Positions 12,634 through 25,300 of a stretch of DNA of 64,000 nucleotides are shown one piece after another (positions within the stretch are counted from its first letter, which is position 1; each line of letters opens with the position of its first letter). Made by a program: the position numbers and the translations under genes. Source of the DNA: Bugula neritina (Eukaryota; Bryozoa; Gymnolaemata; Cheilostomatida; Bugulidae); the NCBI GenBank assembly GCA_964035545.1, contig OZ037767.1, forward strand, positions 6,500,207-6,564,206. Reading direction: 5' to 3'. The notes below the pieces were generated by a model. The model was not told the origin of the DNA. It worked only from the letters and a program-made list of their open reading frames with translations, and did no database searches.

Positions 12634-14329
12634 ACCCACCGCACAGTTTTGTGTTCTGAGCTGTACATATACTCATTTAGTTGCAGCAGAAATGAAATTT
12701 ACATTTTTCTCAAGATCTTCAATTGTCTACATAAAACTTGACTTGGGGTCTGGGTAGAAAATAACTTAAACTGTGATATTTATCAGCTAAAACAACTTTC
12801 ATTTACTGTTCCAGACTCAGATACTATGCTAGCTGGAAGCAGTAAGTTTCAAAACTGTTAGGAGGTGAAAAGCCTGACTTGTTTAGTTCATTGTAAAGTT
12901 GTCTACCATCCTGAGCTAACCAACGTATACTAACAGGTGTGCAAAATTCATTAAATGATTTATTAACTTAAATTTTAGCCTAAAATACTGCTAGTATTTC
13001 GACTAATCAATTCGGAATGAGGTGGTATCAGAAAATAAGTGAGCCAGAATAAACAGGACACTGGTGTATAATAATATAAGTGAGTTTTTATCCAAATAAA
13101 ATTGAATATTCTGATTTGATGGAATATTTTACATGGGGGACAACTACAATACCTGCAAACATATCTTTTTGCAGCTACGTAATAAAACAATAAATATTAA
13201 ATCACCAACAATAATTTTTAAAAAATGCTTAATTTTAGTATATCTAAAAAAAATTTAAGAGAGCTTGCCATTAGGTGCATTTTCTTTTTTTTTATTACCA
13301 ACAATGCTGCAGTAACATTTCCATAACATCAGGATGGCAACTTAACCCTACAAATCAGTTTACTGATGCAGACATTGATTGTTTTGATGCCAGCTGTTAT
13401 AACAGAAGAGAATGACAAAACCTCAGTCAACAATAGCATGACAACATAAAAGGTGACTATTAGCAACTCAACGCCGATGACTGGAAAAGTTAGGATTGCA
13501 CAAATTGCTTAGAAAAGAAAAATTCATAAGCTCCCCTTTACTGATGCTGTCACAATTATGATGACATTAGGAGTTTAATCGATGAGTTAGAATAGCCTGA
13601 ATATGTTGATAATTCTCCTATTAGTTTTATTACACACTTGGTACAAAGCTATTAAGGAAACTTCTGCAAAAAGTGAAATCAAATGTTTATGTTCATGATA
13701 TTAGAATTATAGAGCACCAACTTAGCTCTAGCTTAACATGTCACAAAACTCCAAGATCTACAGACAATAAAACCAACTGGAATAGCTAGAAATGGAATCG
13801 CATTGATGAGGGAAAGCATGGAGTTTTAGAAGGCTAAGCTGGAGTATTATCATTGGAGAAGTAAACATTAAGTGGGGAATTTCTAAGTAGATTCCCTAAA
13901 AACATGCCCTAATTCTATTGTCAATTCTGATAAAGAAAATGGCCTAACATTGAAAGTTTCAAGAAGGAAACAAATAAAACACCTGCTAAATATGGATAAC
14001 CTGGAGGTTAGCATCACGTTTAAACCAAAATTGGAAGCGTTAGAAAACATTTCCAACATCTTTACAAGATGTAAAACTGAAATTAGGATTAAGAAATTGG
14101 GCCACACTGGCCACCAGAAAAAGCAACAAAATAGCAGACTGATAAATGGGGATAAAATGTATTGGTAAAAATTTTACAAATGCCTTCAAATTCTAAAGAC
14201 TACTAAGAAACATTTAAAAGCCATTACACCTATGTATATTTCAATTGCTAGTTTAATGCACCTATGAGACTCAATGGGACTAGCAGGTAATTCATAACTT
14301 GCAACAGAAATCCTAAGTGAGATCATCAA

Positions 14330-15090
14330 CACTGTACAGTGTAATAATAATAAAGTATAACTTTGAAAATAATATAACTAAATATAATAACATCACTATT
14401 ATTATTATCGTTGATACTTAAATGTATAATTATACTTATAGTAGCCTATAACTTATAGTTAATGTTGTAGTTATTATAGTATAATTATAATTATTAAATT
14501 TACTATTACTATTACTATTAGTATTATTATTATTAGTATAAGTTAGACCTAAAGATGAAGTGTTACTATAAATTTAATACTAATACTGATACTATTGTTA
14601 GTAATACTAATAGTGATACTAATACTATTACTTATTACTTATTAGTAAATGTAATACTAATACTAATAGTAATACTAATAGTAATAGTAATACTAATACA
14701 TTAATAGTAATTGGTGATACAAACAGTTATACTTATACTAATACTTATACTTATATAATTATAATTATATTGATATTCATACTTAATCTTTAAGATTATC
14801 TTATACATATACTTATAGTTATATCAATAATAATAGCATTAAACTTAAAGTTATTACTCAATTTTATATTTATATTAAATTTAATATTAATTTTTATAAT
14901 AATTATAATAACTAATAATTAATATTATAAACAATATTAATATGAATAATTATAATGATAATGATAAATGAAATTGAATGCAGTCTAAAAAAACTATAAG
15001 TATAACTATAAGTATAACTATAAGCATAAGTATAACTAATACTATAAGTATAAGTGTAAAACTAAATATAAGTAAAACTAAATGTTTTTA
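14330..15090. repeat. Degenerate AT-rich trinucleotide/hexanucleotide satellite
   Basis: About 760 bp almost free of G and C. It is built from drifting TAA/TAC/TAG units (runs of ACTAATACTAATAGTAAT), ending in repeats of TATAAGTATAAC and ATAAGTATAACTATAAGCAT. No coding potential. Confidence 0.85.
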
Positions 15091-15769
15091 AAAAGAGTCT
15101 AATAACGAAAACATTCATCATTAATTGAATAACTTACATGATAGGCACATCCAAAGGAAGTTCTCAATAGTGGATGGGATTTCTTTCCATAATCATAATG
15201 ACAAGTAGTAGTACAGTCACGATGACGCAAATGGAAAATATAAACATAATATAAATCATTAAATGGGAATATTTACGCTTGCGGAAACGAATTCTGGAAC
15301 GAAACAGAATAGCTAAATTTACGTCAAATAATCTTCAAAACCTCTCGTATTCAAGCTAGTTAAAACTGTAAATTTTTATTTACAAGTTTTTTTTTTTAAA
15401 ACAACAAATTTTTATAAAATAATTGTTTTTATTACAAATAAAAACACAAATTATTTCACAAACAAAACTGATGAGAACAAAAATATTTTGTGTTTCTTTA
15501 AGGCTACTCACTATGCAAACTATCCATCATCTTTGCCTGTTCCAATCACAACCACAAATGACAATGGTTGTACATGTTGATCATCATCATGTCAACGTGT
15601 TAAACTCGGAAACTCTGAGGGTTTAATCCTATTGCTAATCACTTTCGGCTAATGCATTGTTCGTTCTTAGCCTAATCTTAGAGAAGCAAATAAAAGTTTT
15701 ACGATAATTGAATTCATATTGCTATTCGGGAGTGATATTTAATAATTTATATTCATATTTAATTTCAAT

Positions 15770-16260
15770 TTGATGTTCAGTATCAGAGTCAGGCTGAGAC
15801 CCAGAGTTACTGTTAGTTGGTGGGAGTATCAGTATGAGTATTCAGTATGGCATTGTGATTGACTATAAATATCAGTATGAGTATTGCTATTTTAATTATA
15901 AATAATGTTATTATTAAATTTAATATCATCATGATATTGATCATATTTGTATAGAATTTTATATTCAATGTCATAATAATACTAATATTATTTTTTATTT
16001 ATAATTGACATTATTATTATTATGATTATTAATGATTATGACCATAAATTTAGATTAATACTAATAGTCAAACTGATAATGTCAGTGATAGTCAAACTTA
16101 ATCATAATGTGAATGTCATAGTAAGTGTAACTGTAGTGTTTGTCATTTAGTGATTTAGTTCAACTCATATGGATATTCAATTTCTACTGATAGTGATACA
16201 GTTACATTATTATATTTATATTTAGTTTCACTTACAGTTACACTTACTATATTAGTAATG
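15770..16260. repeat. Second AT-rich degenerate repeat tract
   Basis: Drifting TATTAT/TAATAT and CAGTATGAGTAT-like units (for example near 15826 and 15867) in the upstream region of legumain. Periodicity is weaker than in the 14.3-15.1 kb tract. Confidence 0.5.
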
Positions 16261-16841
16261 TTTGTATAGCATAGAATTTTAAACAAGTAGCAATTTATTT
16301 GCCAACTATAGTTTTTGAAATATAGAACTATGTTACATTATGATGCTTAATCTAAATTATATTCACTATCAATATACCTAAATTTAATATTATAAATATA
16401 TCTAAATACTATAAATTTTAATTTTTATACTATCAATCCAATATTTTGTCAATTTGTCAATATATATGTTCTTCATGATATTATAGTAATTATACAGGTC
16501 TAGCAAATCCAGTAAAATTTTGTCCTCTCAATAACTGCTGTATGACCCTTTTTCTTTACTTTAAATAATTCCCTGCTGATATTCTTATAATAGTAGCATG
16601 CAGCATAGCTTCAATTTTTCATGCTTTTATATAGAACAATAAAAATACTTCGCAATTAAGATGTCGTCTTGTTCTTACCAATGATTTATAATGCAATAAG
16701 TTTCTAGAAGTTAAGTTATAGTAACTCGGAGATAATCTAAAATGTTATACTTTTTAAGTGTTGGATAGACTTTTGTATATTCATATGATCAAGGTGTAAT
16801 GTATTGCTACTGTCAAACATGACTGAAATATTTTAGAAAAT

Positions 16842-19800
16842 ATGGGATTCTCTTTTTCTGTGAATCTACTTAGCTTTGCTTTATTGTGTGGGGTAAGTTT
16901 CTCGCACTCTCTCAAAGATGGTGGCAAGCACTGGGCTCTACTTGTCGCAGGATCTAATGGATTTGAAAACTATAGACATCAGGTAAGTTGAAATTTTTTT
17001 TTTGAAAATTTAATCTTTCACAAGATAAATCAAATTATTGAGAGTTATTTATGCTGGGCTTAGATTTTAGTGCTTTACATTATAATCTTGGTTGATGTGT
17101 TGTTATCTTGGCTTCCTAAGCTTTTCATGTGTTAAGTGAACTGATGTCAAGCTGAAATACTTATTTAAACTAGTGATGGTGATACTGGAATTATGACTAT
17201 TTAGCACCACAGAAAATAGTATTGATTTGTACAGAACATTTTTATACTTAAAATTTGTAGCCAGTTATGATATGCTACAAATATGTGTATGCTTTAAACT
17301 ACAAATTGTTCAATGCCAATTGTTTGCAAAAGACTTGTTTCTCTCTTTGTTTTCTACATTTTGTAGTATGTTTAGTAATCTTTATAAGTGTTAACATTGT
17401 GCAAACTTTCATTCTGTAAAGTTCAAGCTGCACATGCATGTACGTCTGCATGTATACAGCAATATCTAATAACATTTCTTTCAGGCAGATGTATGCCATG
17501 CTTATCATGTACTCAAGGATCATGGATTTCCCGAGGAGAACATTATTGTGATGATGTATGACGACATTGCTTATAACACAGAGTACGTTTCTCTTATTGT
17601 CCGGCAGCCAATAGCAACTATTCCAATTTTTAGATGGCAGATTTTCTTTCAATGTCCCAACAACACGTCGAATGGTGTTTTTCTGTGCATAACTTTTTAC
17701 AGCAGATTTTGTTGGATGCATCGTAGTTTGGTAAAAACATGGTTTTGTATTTTTTGTAGAAATAAAGACAAAGGTGTGATAATAAACAGGCCAAATGGAG
17801 AGAATGTTTACCCAGGGGTAAAAATTGATTACAAGGGAAAGGTAAGATTACGAGGTCTGTTATGTGTGCTGTAATATGATCAACAGAACCATTGGGCACA
17901 TCATCATCAAAGTTACTGCCGCTACCTAGTAGAATACAACCTTTTCATAAACAGCATATTTGCTAACATAAGTGCTGCCTTGTTTGTAGGATGTAACGCC
18001 AGAAGTGTTTCTGAATGTACTGCAAGGAAAGAAGGAGCAACGAGGAACTAAGAGAGTTATTGACAGGTAAGTTTCTGTTATATAGATATCATTTGCTGGT
18101 CGGTATAGGTGAGGCAAGTGCAATGATGGTGACTTTATAATATAGATTTGCTAGTAGTTACCAATCCAATCTTTCTTCTCCTATAATGTAGCAGACTTGG
18201 CAACAATTGTACACTAGAAAATTTTGTTTTGAGCTTTCTCAAAATTTTAAATTCCATACTTGTTGAATTTTGGAACAGTTCTTGTGTTTATCATGGCAAT
18301 ACTAGATATACAGACTCAAAAATTGCAGTGGCTCTGTATCCAAGTATAAGGCTAATGGTTTACTTATCTCAATGGGGTAGTAATAATGCTACATAATTAT
18401 ATAATGTGGTAGCTCATAATCTGATGTTGCAACTCTTTTTATCAGTAAATCAACAGATAAGTATATAATGTTGATACATTGTACCCAGCCAGTACCTTTA
18501 TACTCTGCTATAGTGGACTGCTAATTGTTTATCAAACTTAGTCTCTATCACATGTCAGTCACATGCTGTGCACCAGCATCAAGGTGTCACTCAAGTACAT
18601 TGAATGACATGAACATTATTGCTGTGGAGATGTCATCCCTGGATAATACACTTGTTTCTGCAAACATGCATTAACTGCATGCTCAAATCACACAAACATA
18701 TTTAAAAGCAGCTTATAGCATATTATCTTGTTTAGTTAAATTAATACATTATTTTGGTATTGAAATATTTTACGAGATTTTGCTGTCTTGGATTGTAGTG
18801 GACCGAATGACCATATCTTTGTGAACTTTGTTGACCATGGTGCTCCGGGTCTGGTTGCCTTCCCAGATGGTAGTCTCCATGCCAGGGAGCTGATGACAGC
18901 CTTGAAGAAGATGCATAAGAAGAAAAGGTTTGCCCAGGTATAAGTTAATAAAAACTGCAGTTTTCTCAAGTACATTGATTTAGTATGCCCAGAATGTGTG
19001 TTATATGTACACATGTTATATCTATGATGTTTGCACGTTACATGTACACTTCATGCATGTTATATGTATACTGTGTATATGTTTAATGTACATTGTATAA
19101 GCATTATATCCGCACTGTATATACGTTCTACGTACACTGTATGTATGTTGTACTTACCTTGTATACACGTTATAGTTTACATGTACGTCGTATACAAGCC
19201 TTGTACGTTGTAATTAATATACAAGTCAGTTTATTTTTGCAGATGGTTTTATATGTAGAGGCATGTGAATCTGGTTCTATGTTCAACAAAATTCTTCCCA
19301 ACAATATAAATAGTTAGTATTTTTAGTTATAATATTATTTCTTTATATTATACAGTATTTGCATGACAGTGGCAAATATGAGTTTGTAAAAGTTGTCTTC
19401 TTTATCACGTTTAATCTTGATTTTTTACCATAAAACACAGCTTTATGAAAAATTGTATTTATTTTTCAAGTTATTCAGTTATTGAAAATTGCACAACAAT
19501 AATAAAGAATGTAGTTGTTTTGCATATTTATGTTGCAAAGTCTCCTCATTTCCGCCAATAGAAATTGATATAATATTGATTCTATTACTACCGGATGGAT
19601 GCTCCTACAGATAAATTCGTGGTTGTCGTTTGCATGAACTTATGGTTGTGATTTCATTCAATTCAACTTTTTCCAACTATCGAATGAAAAATCCATTCAC
19701 ATCATGCAAAGCTTGGAAAAGTAGTGATTAGCTAATATGATGTGATATGATAACTGAGTACAGTCAATAAAACTATTTCGCTACTGAAACTAATACTAAG

Positions 19801-21629
19801 TTCTTGTGTCTATTTCAGTCTACGCTACTACCGCAGCTAATGCCAAGGAGTCTAGCTACGCATGTTATCTAGATAAGCACCTTGACACATACCTGGGGGA
19901 TTTGTACAGTGTTAACTGGATGGAGAATTCAGATGTGGCCAACTTGAAGAAGGAGACGCTGTTGAATCAGTTTGGTAATCGGACTTATTGTAGCTGCCTA
20001 CCTTATTATATGATGAATGTTTAGCAAAGACGTAATAGTTGAATAGTTGAGCTGATTGTCTTTAGTAATAATTTAATCGAAAGAAGAATTTTAAAGAATG
20101 GTTTTTCTCATCAATTTTTCTTACAATTATTGAACTGTTTGTTTTATTTGTTTTAGCATCCGGCATTCGTTGTCGGAATATACTGAGGCTGATTACATTT
20201 TGGTTTTGTACTAAGCAGTCTTGCATGTTTTGAAACCATATGCATCAGTTTACTGTTTTATAGACATTGTGAGAAAGAACACAAACAAGAGTCACGTGAT
20301 GGAATATGGAGAGATGGATATAGCTAGTGAACCAGTTAGTGATTTCCAGGGAGACATGCCTAGTGCCAGAAATGTGTATTATCCAGCTATGCCAGTAAGT
20401 ATATTGTTCACTACTACTACTGCACACTGCACTGCATAGTTTGATATTGCCCTTCCCATTACACTCTGTATGTAGTTTGATGCTGTACCCTCACATGATG
20501 TTGATCTCCATATTCTGAGACACAAAATTCAAAGTTCAACTATTGAGGAGGAAAGGAGCAACTTAAGCCGTCAATTAGATTATAAATTTAAGGTGAGATT
20601 TATTTCAACAGCCTCTTTTACGTGCTAGTCACCATCGTCTTGATAGAATTTCATTTAATCAAGTAGAAAATATCGCCATATAATGATGTAACCTAATATA
20701 TTTATAATTTTGGTAATACATATGTTGCTATTTAAGATTTTTGCACACTGCATGTTATTTATATGCCAGTCTTGTTCATGTTGTTGTTTTAATCTGTACA
20801 GGTTCGAAATGAAATCGCGTCTCAAATGCATAAAATTGCTGCTGCTGCCGTCGGCCATGACAGTGGTCTATTTAGTGAAGCCATCTCCATCAGAACTGAA
20901 GAATTCAACTTTGACTGCTATGAGCCTGCAGTGAAATACTACTCCGCCATGTGCAGGAATATTAACCAGGTGAGCTTTTAGTTTCCTACTGCTACATACG
21001 TTACTACAGTATTCACAGTTACCTACGTTACTACAGTATTCGCAGTTACATACATTACTACAGTATTCGCAGTTACATACATTACTACAGTATTCACAGT
21101 TACATACACTACTACAGTATTCACAGTTACATACATTACTACAGTATTCACAGTTACATACACCACTACATACACTGCTACGTACACTACTGCATTCACA
21201 GATACATATAGCGTAATTTAACTCACATGTACCATTTCGGCAGCTACTTTATGTAAAATGTAATCTCAGTATTCTATTGTGATTGCATTTTAGGCTTGCT
21301 GGTCATGATGGTTTGAACACCTCTTTATTCAAGTCCAAATTAATATCTAATACATTCAATAATTGGTAATGCAGTGGTGGGGACAAATTCAATTTACAAA
21401 TTCTTTTGCTAGAGTTAGTATAGTTCTTCAATATGGAAACTTGTTTATGCGTTTCAAAGTTTGGAGTACGTTTTTACTTATGATGAGTAAATAGACTCGT
21501 ACATAATTTCTCTATTTTTAATCTCAGATTCCATTTGCTTTGAGAGTGCTTTACATACTCCAGAACGTCTGCAACATTCAAGGGATGAGTTCAGAGGTTC
21601 TGATCAGAGCCATGGATGACATCTGTTGA
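16842..21629 (+). CDS. LGMN: Legumain (asparaginyl endopeptidase, C13)
   Basis: Eleven exons in phase: 16842-16982, 17485-17582, 17760-17841, 17990-18066, 18799-18937, 19243-19312, 19819-19974, 20264-20394, 20476-20592, 20802-20969, 21528-21629. They give 426 residues, against 433 in human. Residues 1 to about 22 are a signal peptide (hydrophobic [13 protein letters not shown]). The C13 peptidase core follows: [20 protein letters not shown], catalytic His in NFVDHGAPG, catalytic Cys in [11 protein letters not shown], then [16 protein letters not shown] and [14 protein letters not shown]. The C-terminal third is the legumain stabilisation and activity modulation (LSAM) prodomain with paired cysteines, ending MDDIC. 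The enzyme cleaves after Asn in lysosomes and the endosomal pathway and is expected to be secreted as a zymogen activated at low pH. The GPI-transamidase subunit PIGK is excluded because there is no C-terminal membrane segment and the LSAM domain is present. Confidence 0.97.
19005..19210. repeat. Degenerate TGTA-rich minisatellite in legumain intron
   Basis: Irregular repeats built on TGTACA/TATGTAT/ACGTTATA, about 30 bp apart, in the intron upstream of the exon with the catalytic cysteine. The repeat ends about 30 bp before the acceptor at 19242. Confidence 0.6.
20991..21190. repeat. 27-bp tandem repeat in last legumain intron
   Basis: Six or more copies of a 27-bp unit (CAGTTACATACATTACTACA plus GTATTCG/A), with single-base variants, starting about 20 bp after the donor of exon 10. 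The copies are similar enough to suggest recent expansion. Confidence 0.9.
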
Positions 21630-21676
21630 ACTTAGGCCCTCAGCTGCACAATAATATTTACCGAAACCTTTACTTA

Positions 21677-21682
21677 AATAAA
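21677..21682 (+). terminator. Legumain poly(A) signal
   Basis: AATAAA 48 bases after the legumain stop codon. A short 3' UTR is implied. Confidence 0.6.
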
Positions 21683-21699
21683 TATCTATTTTCCTATTA

Positions 21700-22373
21700 T
21701 GAAACTTTTTAAAAAAAATTTCTTCTATGCCATATTTTTATTTATCTTTTCTTTCAAACTCTTCAAATTGATGTTCTGTTTTGTCTTGATGAAAATTTGC
21801 AGATTTATATGAGAGATAGAATTATATAGCATCTTCTTCATTTTTGTTATAAGCTTATCACACTATATACATGTTGATAAACAGTTTATCGCATATCTAT
21901 TGTAATATAGTCTCCATTGTATTATATACACTATATATGTAGATACACTACATATATATACATTGTATATTAAATATTGTAAGTGTTAAGTGTTTAATAG
22001 TCCATAAAATACTTGTATATAAAGAATAATTTCAATATTTGACACAACAGTAGAAAAGTATCTAAATATAGGAAATGTTATGATGCTATATTCAAGGTGA
22101 TAGGTTTTTAAATTAAAACAGATGCGGGTATATTTTAAATCTCTTAAAATAACATTTAACCTCAAAATAATATAGTATATATATCAACTTTTCTGGTTGC
22201 ATAATTTTGGTTTCAGAATGTAATGTTTAATACATTTTTGTGAAATGCAAAGCAACCTACTGCTGAACAATAAGTTTAAGGTATATAATATCAACATCCA
22301 GGACTAAACTATGGAACTGTAATAAATAGTGGTGGTGCTCACAGCAATCCTGTGCCAATACTTACTTTATCAG
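21700..22373. other. Convergent spacer, legumain to nuclear receptor
   Basis: About 670 bp of AT-rich DNA between two converging stop codons, with TATA-rich palindromic stretches near 21920-21970. It probably contains the 3' UTR of the minus-strand receptor. No other feature seen. Confidence 0.5.
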
Positions 22374-25300
22374 TCAACCTTGAGTTGAGTAATTGGTCAG
22401 CATGAGCTCACCGATGTTTAACCTCCCATTATCAGTAAAGTTTGCCAGAACCTTCTGATGTAGTATCTGCCTGAAGCCGGCTGAGTTGAGTTTATTCAGT
22501 AGCAACAACAGCTTTCCGGGCCTCAGTTGTTGAGATTTGTTATCTGTTCCCTCTTCATCCGCTTTCAACTCAGATTCTTGTACAAGCCTGAGATGAGCTT
22601 GATCTCTTAGACTTTCAACCTTTGTGGAGTCTTTTATTGGCACTTCTATATAATGCAAAGGGAAAGTTGTATAATGTTGCTGATTCGATATATTTACAAA
22701 AGTATTTATAGCGTAGATTATTTGTAATACATGTATTTATTTGAAATATAGATTTTATTTTTTATAATTATAGTGATGTGTGTGGTAGATGAGAGTGTAT
22801 GTATATACATTTAATGTATACTTGATAGTATCGTTTATTATACTGCATGCGGCTGATAATATACAGCAAATAAACAGTTCACAAGTTATTTTTCAACAAC
22901 AATCGTTGCAGTTAAATAATATAATTAATTAAAAAAATATCCCCTCCTACATAAACAGGTCTATAAGTAATTAAATTTTATATAAAATTATCTTTGTTAG
23001 TTAAATTAGGGCTATTCATGCTTACCTGCTGATTGAAATACTGAAAGTTCTTTAAGAGCAGAAAACTCCTTTCTATTTAATTCATAATTATTGAGTTCCT
23101 TCAGGCAATCAACCAGACACGAATAATCTTTCTGTATATCTGTATTCCATCTGACCTTTGTAACAGGAGCCAACTGCTTTTCTAAATCAATTGATGATAT
23201 AGTTGAGAATTTTAGAAACATTTGACAATATTATCTATCAGGCAAAGCATTGTTCCAAATGTATATGACAATTATCATATTTCAAAACAATAAGTGGCAC
23301 TAAATATATTGGATGCTAAAATTTCAGAAAAACAGATGAGCTAAATAATTATGCTTATTGATTTATTCATGTTTAACATTCTCTTTCATAATTACCCTGA
23401 ATAATACTAAATTTTTAATATGGCATCATTCAGGCTTTCACCATTTTAGGACTTTCCCTTGGAAATCCCAAAGGGGCTAATATATTTTCAAGCCATGAAT
23501 CTGGTAATTTAGTTGCAAGATATATTAAACATTTATAACTTAGCCAATATCAAATAACAGTATTTTCTGTTATTTTTAGAAAATGACCCTAGGAACAACC
23601 ATTTTCCTAATCCAAAGAGTTTTTTCTCACCTATATAGATGGTTGCAGTACTTCACAGGTAGCCTTGTTACTGAAACTGTATTAATTTAAAACTGTAATA
23701 TTTGCCCTTCTTTATTCATTTCGTAAATTCATAAATAATTTTGTGTTTCAAAAAATAGCATGCACATTTTTTACAGTAAAGATTATATATTATATTGTAA
23801 CCATTCAAACTGCAAGGACAATTGTAGTGTATGAACAGTTGACCATTTGGAATTTCATAAATTTCAATTCAATTACATCATATTTGAGACACTCTAATGA
23901 ATAACATAAAATCTTAGGACGCTTTCGGATTCCCTACACCTAATGAGCTCATTGATGGTTACTGAATGGTCATTTTGTAGGGCCTACAGTTACCCCTACG
24001 CGTAGGGAATCTGAAACTAACTTTACTCATAATCTAACCAACATAGGGAATTATGTAATACACATGGTGCTATGTCATAACTCACCAAGGTTAATAGGTA
24101 CAGACAGCTGGGCAAACGTCAGAATTAACATAGGGCACCAGTTCTTTGAAATCAAGTGGCTGACATCTCTCTGGGACAAAGTGTTCAGTTTGTCATTACT
24201 TTGCAGCCATTCTACTGCTGCTTTCAACGCATGTCTACAAAGCATACACACTGGTTATAAAATTGTTCTACGTATATATTATTTGAGTCTACTCTTTGCC
24301 TACACATGTAAATTTTTTATATAGGTCTTTATCTTACAAAGCTTCTTGTATTAGTTTAGTGTTGTTTAAATATTTTGTGTGTGTTTATTATAGCTTCACA
24401 CTACCCAGTAGGTTATAAAAGTCCATATACTTCACCATGCAAGGTGCTACCCATTTTTTATGTTGTAATGATAAGCTCTAGTTGATATGGCTTTTACAGA
24501 AATGTAAAAATTGAAGCCTATGCCATTGTTAGTAGGCCTACTTGTAATATAAAAATTGTATATATAATGTATATTTGATATAATATAATGCGCATTGAAT
24601 GTTATATTATATACTAAAATAAACTTTTTTTCACAGTGCACGGCCATATATAATGCTCATATGTGTCACAGTACAAAGAAAAATGAAACGCAGCGGATAT
24701 TTAACTTCTATTTAACATACTTTTTTTATATATTTGTTATTATTTGTGGTAATAATTTTTACACTCACACTGCTGGCAATTCTTGGTGCCTTTGAATTTC
24801 ACTTATCTGTAAGCTCTGAAAGTGTTGTAGCTTTATTTCATTGTGCACATGCTGAATGTGTTGAATTTGGACAGCGTGTAGCATGTGATCCAAAGGTGAC
24901 AATAGCCTACCCAGCACAAAGGGTGGCAATGAAGGTCTTGGGTAAGGGTAAGGCTGATAGGCATGAGAAGCATAGGCACATGGGTTGGAAGCCTTGTGTC
25001 TAAAATATAGCAAATCGCAAAGTTTGGTGGTCATGCACATCAAAAATTATGATTATACTTTGTTGTATAATGAAAATATTTTTGAAAGGCTTGTAAAATT
25101 GCATTACTTGCAACAAAATATAAATTTGGTTGACCATAGCCTGGCATGGGTTACATGCATGAGTAAGGGTAAACATGATAAGTTTTAACAACATAATATA
25201 ATGCAACCCGAAAATCAATAAATTTAAGAATGTGTAAAAAATTGAGGCTCGAAAAGAAAATGCTTTAATTTTACAGCACAATTGCTGTAGGTCAGCGTGC

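Larger units (their letters stand above)
12284..16841. other. Intergenic region between divergent LRR and legumain genes
   Basis: About 4.5 kb with no supported exon. It holds MITE copy B, a long AT-only degenerate microsatellite (14330-15090) and a second AT-rich, TAAT/GATA-like stretch (15770-16260). Both neighbours start outward from here, so both promoters should lie inside, but I see no convincing TATA box. Open frames here are short and without family resemblance. Confidence 0.6.

Noticed and set aside
24064-24324. Open frames on the plus strand opposite the nuclear receptor LBD exons
   Set aside because: The minus strand carries recognisable LBD helices with phase-matched splice sites; the plus frames are shadows.
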